Part shown: positions 58,070-64,000 of the stretch, piece by piece
Numbering within the stretch: position 1 is the stretch's first letter
How the letters are laid out: each line of letters begins with the position of its first letter
Assembly: GCA_023052935.1 (NCBI GenBank)
Contig: CM041297.1
Location: 103,698,063 to 103,762,062, forward strand
Source of the DNA: Piezodorus guildinii
Taxonomy: Eukaryota > Arthropoda > Insecta > Hemiptera > Pentatomidae
DNA: 64,000 bases
Direction of reading: 5' to 3'
Notes under the pieces: model-generated
The model's input: the letters and a program-made list of their open reading frames with translations, nothing else
Told to the model about the DNA's origin: nothing
The model's database searches: none
Program-made: the position numbers and the translations under genes

Positions 58070-58085
58070 TGTATTACAAAATACA
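58070..58085 (+). other. 3' UTR hairpin of Jockey-B
   Basis: TGTAT-TACAAA-ATACA, a 5-bp stem with a 6-nt loop, sits before GTTGTAAATTTCAATAAA. It has the same geometry as the Jockey-A hairpin with different stem bases. Confidence 0.7.
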
Positions 58086-58145
58086 GTTGTAAATTTCAAT
58101 AAAAATATTAAAAAAAAAAAAAAAAAAAAAGGAACTTCTGTCCAG

Positions 58146-58794
58146 TAATAATAACAGTAAAATACAAAAACTGAGTTTGTGCCTGGAATAAAAATAAAAG
58201 CACTACAAAAATAGTTGTTTCTTTAATATATAATTTTATTATTGATATAAATTAGATATTAGATAACAAAATTGTTTTGTAATTAACTAGTTTTGAATTT
58301 TCAAAAAAAAAAAAAAAAAATGAATAATGAACATTAGTAATATACCTAGCAATAGAAAAAGAAATGTTAACCTTATTTCAAAAATTTAGAATTTCGATTT
58401 TTATTGTACTTTAAATCTAAACGTAAAATCCATCCATCTATTCTTCAGAATTTGATGATTTTAAATCAGCAAATAATTAACTTCTCAAAAAATATAAATA
58501 AAATCATCCTTCTTGGCATATTGATTCAAAAAATGGTACATTTATAATCTATGATTGGTCTTGAGGTCAGTGCTTATAGGAATCTATAATGTTTCTCGCT
58601 CAAATACCGATACTAAGCTTTTTTTAATTAAAAGTTCACCGAGTTTTAAGTACCCACTTTTTAGTGGCTGGCTAAACACGAGGATTGTCTCTGTAAACAT
58701 ATAATAATTTTGATGTAAATATATTTAGAAACAACAAGCTATTTTATTATATTATATATTCAAGAGTTTTTAAAATGATTCTTTGCAATTTTTT
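58146..58794. other. AT-rich spacer
   Basis: It contains an A run near 58304-58320; no gene or repeat recognised. Confidence 0.5.
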
Positions 58795-59545
58795 ACTTTC
58801 ATTACTATATATAGTAAGGGGAAGTATTGCGATCGTGAAAATTTTCGAATTCCAGTTTTCAACGAAAATACACGTTTTAGGGTCCCCTGAGTCCAAATAA
58901 CCAATTCCCGCAAAAAGGTCTGTGTGTGTGTGTGTGGTAACTCCCGGGCGGAAACGGTAAGTCCTATGAAACTGAAATTTGATATTTAAGACAACTATAC
59001 GCCCGAGACGTGACAAAACTATTTTCATCAATAAGCTTCCAGAAGGCATTATACCATGCATTTGTACCTTTTCGAAAACGGTTACGACGATTTGATATCT
59101 CGTATTCGATGTAAATTTAATGGCTTTAATACATGTAGGTTTATTTGAAAAAATGGTCTGACAGGGCTTAAATGCCGATATTCTAAATTTTCTTCCTCTA
59201 AATTTACCTTTAATTTTGTAGATTCTATATAATAACTAATTACATTTTTAACGCTGATAAAAAACAGGTAAATAATAATATCAATTGAATAAATTCGATA
59301 CCCAACTAAAGGAGAAAACAGAAAAAAATTTGTTTTAATGCAATTTTCGTTTTTCAACATAAGAGCAGTAATTTACATGTATGATATACCGTTGGTAAGT
59401 AAAGATTTTAGAAAAAATATCATCTCATACACAAGCTTTTAAAAGTTAATAGAGATTGATGAAATGAACATAAAACAAACTGATTATTTTAGATAATAAA
59501 TAATAGATTTTTTAATGAAACACATGTTCTATAGAATTTAATTTA
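58795..59545. repeat. Repeat D copy 3, 3'-truncated
   Basis: It starts ACTTTCATTACTATATATAG and follows copy 1 through the TG tract, ACTCCCGGGCGGAAACGG and ATACCGTTGG blocks. It stops about 120 bp short of the end, where the next D copy begins. Confidence 0.75.
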
Positions 59546-59551
59546 TTTATT

Positions 59552-60384
59552 ACTTTCACTTACTATATATAGTAAGGGTAAGTATTGCGATCGTGAAAAT
59601 TTTCGAATTCCAGTTTTCAACGAAATACACGTTTTAGGGTCCCCTGAGTCCAAATAACCAATTCCCGCAAAAAGGTCTGTGTGTGTGTGTGTGGTAACTC
59701 CCGGGCGGAAACGGTAAGTCCTATGAAACTGAAATTTCATATTTAAGACAACTATACCCCTGAGACGTGACACAACATTTTTCATCAAAATGAGCTTACC
59801 AGAAGAGGCACTTTATACCATGCATTTTGCACCTTTTTTCGATTTCCGAAAACGGTTCGACGATTTTGATTAAACTCGCTATATCGATGTGAAATTTAAT
59901 GGTCTTTAATATCATGTAGGTTTTATTTGGATGGTCTGACAGGGCTAAAGTTAATAGAGAGTGACGAGAAGAAGATAAAACTAACTGATTATTTTAAATA
60001 ATAATATAATAAAAATAAAAATAAAAATAAACTTTATTCACATATTTACATTTTGACAAAATGTTAACAATGATTTTGGATGAGTCATCCTTACAATCAG
60101 AAAATATTTTTTTTTTTTTGTGATTATAGTACATTAGCCTAAATGGCAAATATATGGTGAAAAATTGAGGTTACATTGCGATTGTAGGAAAAATTATACA
60201 AAAAACCTACGCATAAAAACAATAATATAATAGATTTTTTAATAAAACACATGTTTCTATATAAATTCAATTTGATTAATTTCTTAATAGTTTCGCGTAT
60301 TTTTATCTCTAACTGTATTTGAAAATTCTTTCATTAATTATAAAAATCGATGTAAGTGAAAGTCGTGTGTTGCCCGCACCAGAT
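59552..60384. repeat. Repeat D copy 4, interrupted by a LINE-tail insertion
   Basis: It starts ACTTTCACTTAC with the palindrome CTTACTATATATAGTAAG and ends GTAAGTGAAAGTCGTG plus the TTGCCCGCACCAGA tail. The middle lacks about 270 bp relative to copy 1, and a 209-bp insertion sits at 60012-60220. Confidence 0.75.
60000..60232 (-). mobile_element. LINE 3' tail nested in repeat D, 12-bp target-site duplication
   Basis: The insertion at 60012-60220, read on the minus strand, ends ATGTGAATAAAGTTTATTTT followed by (ATTTTT)n, a LINE-type 3' end with a short tandem-repeat tail. AATAATATAATA is present at 60000-60011 and 60221-60232. No coding part is included, so the family is unknown; it resembles CR1/L2-style tails. 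Confidence 0.7.
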
Positions 60385-60899
60385 TTTTATAAATTATATT
60401 TAGAATATTTGCATTGTATAAAGCTGGCTTCAATTTTTATTTATCTAGGACAAAAAAACAGGGACTAGATTTCAGCATAATACTGAGATATTATCTTCTA
60501 CAAGCAATAACCAATTTTATCAAGGAGCGTTGGGTGGTGGATAACCGACGAAGAAAGCCAATACATTGCCTTCAATGTAATCTAATTAGCTTCCAATTTT
60601 GGGGGCGGTAAGAAGAGAGCATTTGAATTGCTAAGGAGTCCCTTCTGCCACAGCCTAATTCCCCTCCGCCCATCCTCGCGAATCAACTTAACTCGGGAAA
60701 AATGTCAGGGTATATTTTAGCTAGAAAAAGTTTAATTTTGTCAATGATTAAAATCACTGAACAATATTTAAAAATATATCGACTGATGATAAAAGTAACA
60801 CTAACATAGTGAACAGTTATTATAGCCTGATCTCTCAGGATAATACACTAATGAATCTTAAATGTATATAATCCAGCAATGAAGTCAGTAGCTCTGAGT
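60385..60899. other. Unassigned DNA
   Basis: The part near 60520-60700 is less AT-rich but has no motif I recognise. Confidence 0.45.
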
Positions 60900-61450
60900 A
60901 ATAAACTATACTCACTTTTATCTAAATCATCAAAATTAAAAATTAGACAGAAGCTAAAAACATACACATACCAACTTATGCCAATTGGGACTTACGCTTC
61001 ACAGATTTTTGGTTGAGCAAAAACGTCTCACATACAAAAACTGCAATCATTTCAATCCAAAATTTTCAGACTCATAACGACAGCTCCTTGGTACGTTAAT
61101 AACAGAACCCTACATACGGACTTACAACAACCAACAGTTGACAAACATATACGAACACTCTATTCTCGTTTTCACAGTAAACTTAACAGACACGACAATA
61201 GACTGATTAACGACATGTTAATAGCTAAAATGCTAGTCAGAAGAAGGCTAAAGAGAAGCTGGATGAGAGACCTCCTTCGCTAAATTAAGGCCTAGGAAGG
61301 GGTGCTGCTGTTCGCTTTCCTTTCCTATGCCTATCGTGTCTGATCTCACATTTTTACAGCACATTTCCTGATTGTCAGATAGTTTCTGACAGGTGTGAAT
61401 ATATATATATATATGAAGAGAAAAAAAAACTGGGAAAAAAAGAAAATTCA
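60900..61450 (+). mobile_element. Jockey-C 3' fragment
   Basis: The readings LYSLLSKSSKLKIRQKLKTY, LQSFQSKIFRLITTAPWYV, NNRTLHTDLQQPTVDKHI and the terminal KMLVRRRLKRSWMRDLLR with a stop near 61283 are the C-terminal region of Jockey-C ORF2. One in-frame stop lies near 61015. The 3' UTR runs into a short TA tract. Confidence 0.75.
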
Positions 61451-61559
61451 TTCATCATAGACAAATCCTTAACTTAACATAACACATACATAACAAATGC
61501 AATAGAGCCAAAAATGTTATCAATAAAATGACTCCATATTCCAGCAGACATATCAAAAC

Positions 61560-61712
61560 CTTCACGGAAATACTCATTGAAATACAAAACTGTCATCCAT
61601 CGTATACTGACTTATTCTGCCCCAGTCTGGAGTTACACCTGTGATTTTAAGTACCGCAAAATGGAGGTGGTTCATAACATATGTTTGAGGATTATAAGTA
61701 GTTATGCTTGAT
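61560..61712 (+). mobile_element. Decayed Jockey-clade fragment
   Basis: LKYKTVIHRILTYSAPVWSY followed by MEVVHNICLRIISS is the LTYAxPVWxY region that follows the RT domain in Jockey-clade ORF2. There are no ends. Confidence 0.55.
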
Positions 61713-62035
61713 ACACATTCCTCTCGCATCCAGTCCTTACAATCGAAAATCCTAAATACTCCTTATTTCGTCACAAATAAAATCACCCATAAAGACCTTA
61801 TTATGACCATTTGTTGCAGACCTTTCTCGTACCAGATATACTACTTTCAATTCCAAACTACTAACCCTTCCTGAAAAACCCTCCGAGGCGATTTAAAAGA
61901 AGATGACCTCGGGATCTACTTTCTTAAGCAAACATCGATGTTTTACCGCTGGGAAGTTTCTTCACAAGCCTTTTCATGCCCTTTATAATCAATTTTCATA
62001 TTTATTTATATACTTAGTTTGTAATAAAATTCATT
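61713..62035 (+). mobile_element. Jockey-B 3' fragment
   Basis: SRIQSLQSKIL, NTPYFVTNKITHKDL and a damaged terminal block followed by Jockey-B-like 3' UTR wording. The CAATAAA signal and end are eroded and run into a TA repeat. Confidence 0.65.
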
Positions 62036-62047
62036 AATATATATAAT

Positions 62048-62104
<57 letters not shown>

Positions 62105-62106
62105 AT
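62036..62106. repeat. (AT)n-rich microsatellite
   Basis: TA tracts interrupted by AATA. Confidence 0.9.
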
Positions 62107-64000
62107 AAAAGAAGGATTAAAGAAAAAATAAAAGTTATCCATAAATCCAAAGAAAAGTTCGTGTAAAGAAGGCTCTTGCATAAAAACATAAAATTTAGAA
62201 TGTTAGGTAATTTTAATTAAGCTGAAAGCTAAGGGGCACAGATTAAACTTCTTTAAGTAACAGTAGTGTTGTGCAGGTAGTGTAGAATAGAAGCGCCGTC
62301 CCATGAGTGACTAAAGTATAGAGTGATATGAATATACGTGTATAAAAATACTGAGCATAAAAATAATTCTGTATTATTATGTGACATTTATAGTGACAAA
62401 GATACTACATTTATACAGCTACTCATCATATTTGAGAAACTAATTACTAAAAAAATATAGAAACTAATCAGAATATCGTAATTACTAAAAAAAAAATAAA
62501 TAATTGTAACTGAATCCATTCTAAACAATTTCCTGTATTTGGTGATATCCTTTGACCTTTGTCAAGCATTCCTGATTAAATTGATAGATATAAACTAATT
62601 AAAATAACGTTATTATAATAAAAAATTACTATGGTATTTAGAATTTTTTCCGAGTTCAATTTTTGATTTGAAAATGTTTGAAAAATAGTACTAACATAAA
62701 TCCATTCAAAAATTAATCTACTTGTAAGTAAACAAATGTAAACAGATATAACCATTTAAACTTAATATGTGAATTATGAGATATTTATTTATTATTTTTA
62801 CTTTATCTTTTCCTCTTTCTTTTCTGTTTTTTTATAAAGTATAATATGTTCGCCATATATTGCATTTCATGAAAAAAAAGTAGTTAAGTTAAAAAATCGA
62901 ATTATTATTGTCTAACTATAAACAAATGTTCTTATTATTATTGTTTTTATTATTATAATAATTATTTTAGCTAACATTATTGTAGAATGCTAGTACTCAC
63001 TAAGTTAATGATGTTTGTTTCATGTTTTGTTTTTTCTTAATAAAATTTTATATTTATTTTATTTGATTCGATAGTTCATTCTATGTAATATATGAATAAT
63101 TTTAAGTTCAGACCAAGATCTTTGTAGATCCCCCCCCCCAAAAAAAAAAAAATAATAAAACTAGAATATACCTATGGAATATATCAGTTAAATCTATTAA
63201 CATACTTATAAATTACATATTAACATACATAAAACTTAGGAACTTCCAAGAATCTAAGGTTTAAAATAATATAAATGGAAACAAGATATAATTTTAAAAA
63301 CTACGAGGATAAAAGTAGATTGAAAAATATCAAGAATGTGAATTTCCACGATCATTACTTCTCCGTATTCACGCAAGAATAATGTTTAAAAATATTTTTG
63401 TTTTCAATAAATAATAGATAGAAAATAAAAACATGAAAATTCTTTAATTCGAATCAATAAAGTCTATCCCCATTAAGGGTTGATTTCCCTCAGGAGTCTT
63501 TACTTCTTCCGATCCCATCAATCTTCCGAGTAAAAAAAAGTGTATTCCAGATGATCAACACACTGAAGAGAATGTCACTAGATCATTAAAAGACAACACA
63601 TTCACTTGACAAATTATTTTCGTTTCTATTAAATAAATAGAATTATTATAAATTAATTATGAAAAAAAAATTAGAAATGTAATGTCCACAACTAATGACA
63701 AGTTTTGAGTGACTAGTCAAGAGTATTAAACTAAAATAATATTTCCATGAAATGTGTAAGTTTTTGTTTTTTTTTAAGCATTAAGTATAGCGATCGAGTA
63801 AACTGAATTCTGTTGCACATAGTAACTTCACAATAAAAATAAATAAATATAGCTCAGCCTCTAAGGTTGGATTTCCTCCAAAATTTAAAATTGAATACAT
63901 AAAAATAGCAGGGATGAGAGAAAAAAATTGGGACTCCTAAAGGGCACTTTTCAAAAACCAACTGAATTATAAAACAAAATGTCAATGGTTTAATATAATT
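62107..64000. other. AT-rich DNA, no gene recognised
   Basis: No reading frame, repeat or RNA gene could be supported. A C9/A13 homopolymer junction lies near 63130-63152. Confidence 0.55.

Larger units (their letters stand above)
53100..58145 (+). mobile_element. Full-length Jockey-B copy with 15-bp target-site duplication
   Basis: The element runs 53115-58130 (5,016 bp), flanked by GGAACTTCTGTCCAG at 53100-53114 and 58131-58145. It has a 561-bp 5' UTR, ORF1, an overlapping ORF2, a 144-bp 3' UTR and a poly(A) tail of at least 20 nt. The hairpin TGTAT-TACAAA-ATACA (58070-58085) precedes TTCAATAAA. It carries three coding lesions (one stop in ORF1, a frameshift and a stop in ORF2), so it is no longer autonomous despite its perfect flanks. 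Confidence 0.95.

Noticed and set aside
1..64000. CRISPR arrays, operons, prophage or bacterial features
   Set aside because: No regularly spaced repeats or bacterial gene signals; splice sites and element types are eukaryotic.

Overview
This window is AT-rich, repeat-packed nuclear DNA of an animal, most likely an arthropod. The evidence is spliceosomal exons with GT/AG boundaries, Jockey-type, I-type and CR1/L2-like LINEs, irritans-like mariners, and tRNA-headed SINEs. I cannot place it at species level: an insect fits, and a crustacean such as a copepod is possible. There are no bacterial features. Only about 363 bp look like host coding sequence.

Host gene. Two minus-strand exons (40868..40653, then 23892..23746) encode adjacent parts of the CDC25/RasGEF catalytic domain of a RasGEF1-family exchange factor. 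Both are phase 0/0 and have good splice sites. The 16.8 kb intron between them, and the flanks on either side (probably further introns of the same gene), are filled with transposable elements.

Mobile elements, left to right. Jockey-A 3' piece (1.3-2.1 kb), SINE-1 (2.2-2.6), repeat D (2.8-3.7), Jockey-C pieces (5.4-6.3), Jockey-B piece with a Jockey-A piece in its tail (6.7-8.2), CR1/L2-like LINE (8.6-10.4), Jockey-A piece (11.0-11.7), SINE-3 and SINE-1 around a TA microsatellite (12.1-12.7), LINE-E (14.1 and 16.6), SINE-2 (14.7 and 16.1), a long broken Jockey-A (18.6-22.4), repeat D (22.5-23.1), LINE pieces (24.7 and 27), Jockey-B (30.0), SINE-1 (30.5), a dead mariner (32-33), Jockey-B interrupted by an I-clade LINE (33.5-35.4), Jockey-B, Jockey-C and two other LINEs (35.5-40.2), a full-length Jockey-A with both ORFs open (42.0-46.6), a deleted mariner with perfect ends (48.3-49.2), SINE-2 and a 132-bp Jockey-A tail (51.3-51.8), a full-length but broken Jockey-B (53.1-58.1), two adjoining D repeats, one carrying a LINE-tail insertion (58.8-60.4), and Jockey-C/B pieces (60.9-62.0). 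At least 16 insertions have target-site duplications that can be read directly.

How they work together. The Jockey elements supply an RNA-binding ORF1 protein and an endonuclease/reverse transcriptase. The SINEs presumably borrow LINE machinery. The most interesting signals are (i) a covarying hairpin of about 16 nt just before the poly(A) signal in both Jockey families, (ii) two different ORF1/ORF2 junctions in related elements (in-frame TAA-ATG versus overlapping ATGA), (iii) a candidate autonomous Jockey-A copy, (iv) clear nested insertions that order events in time, and (v) an unclassified dispersed repeat of about 0.9 kb with inverted ends and a terminal palindrome.
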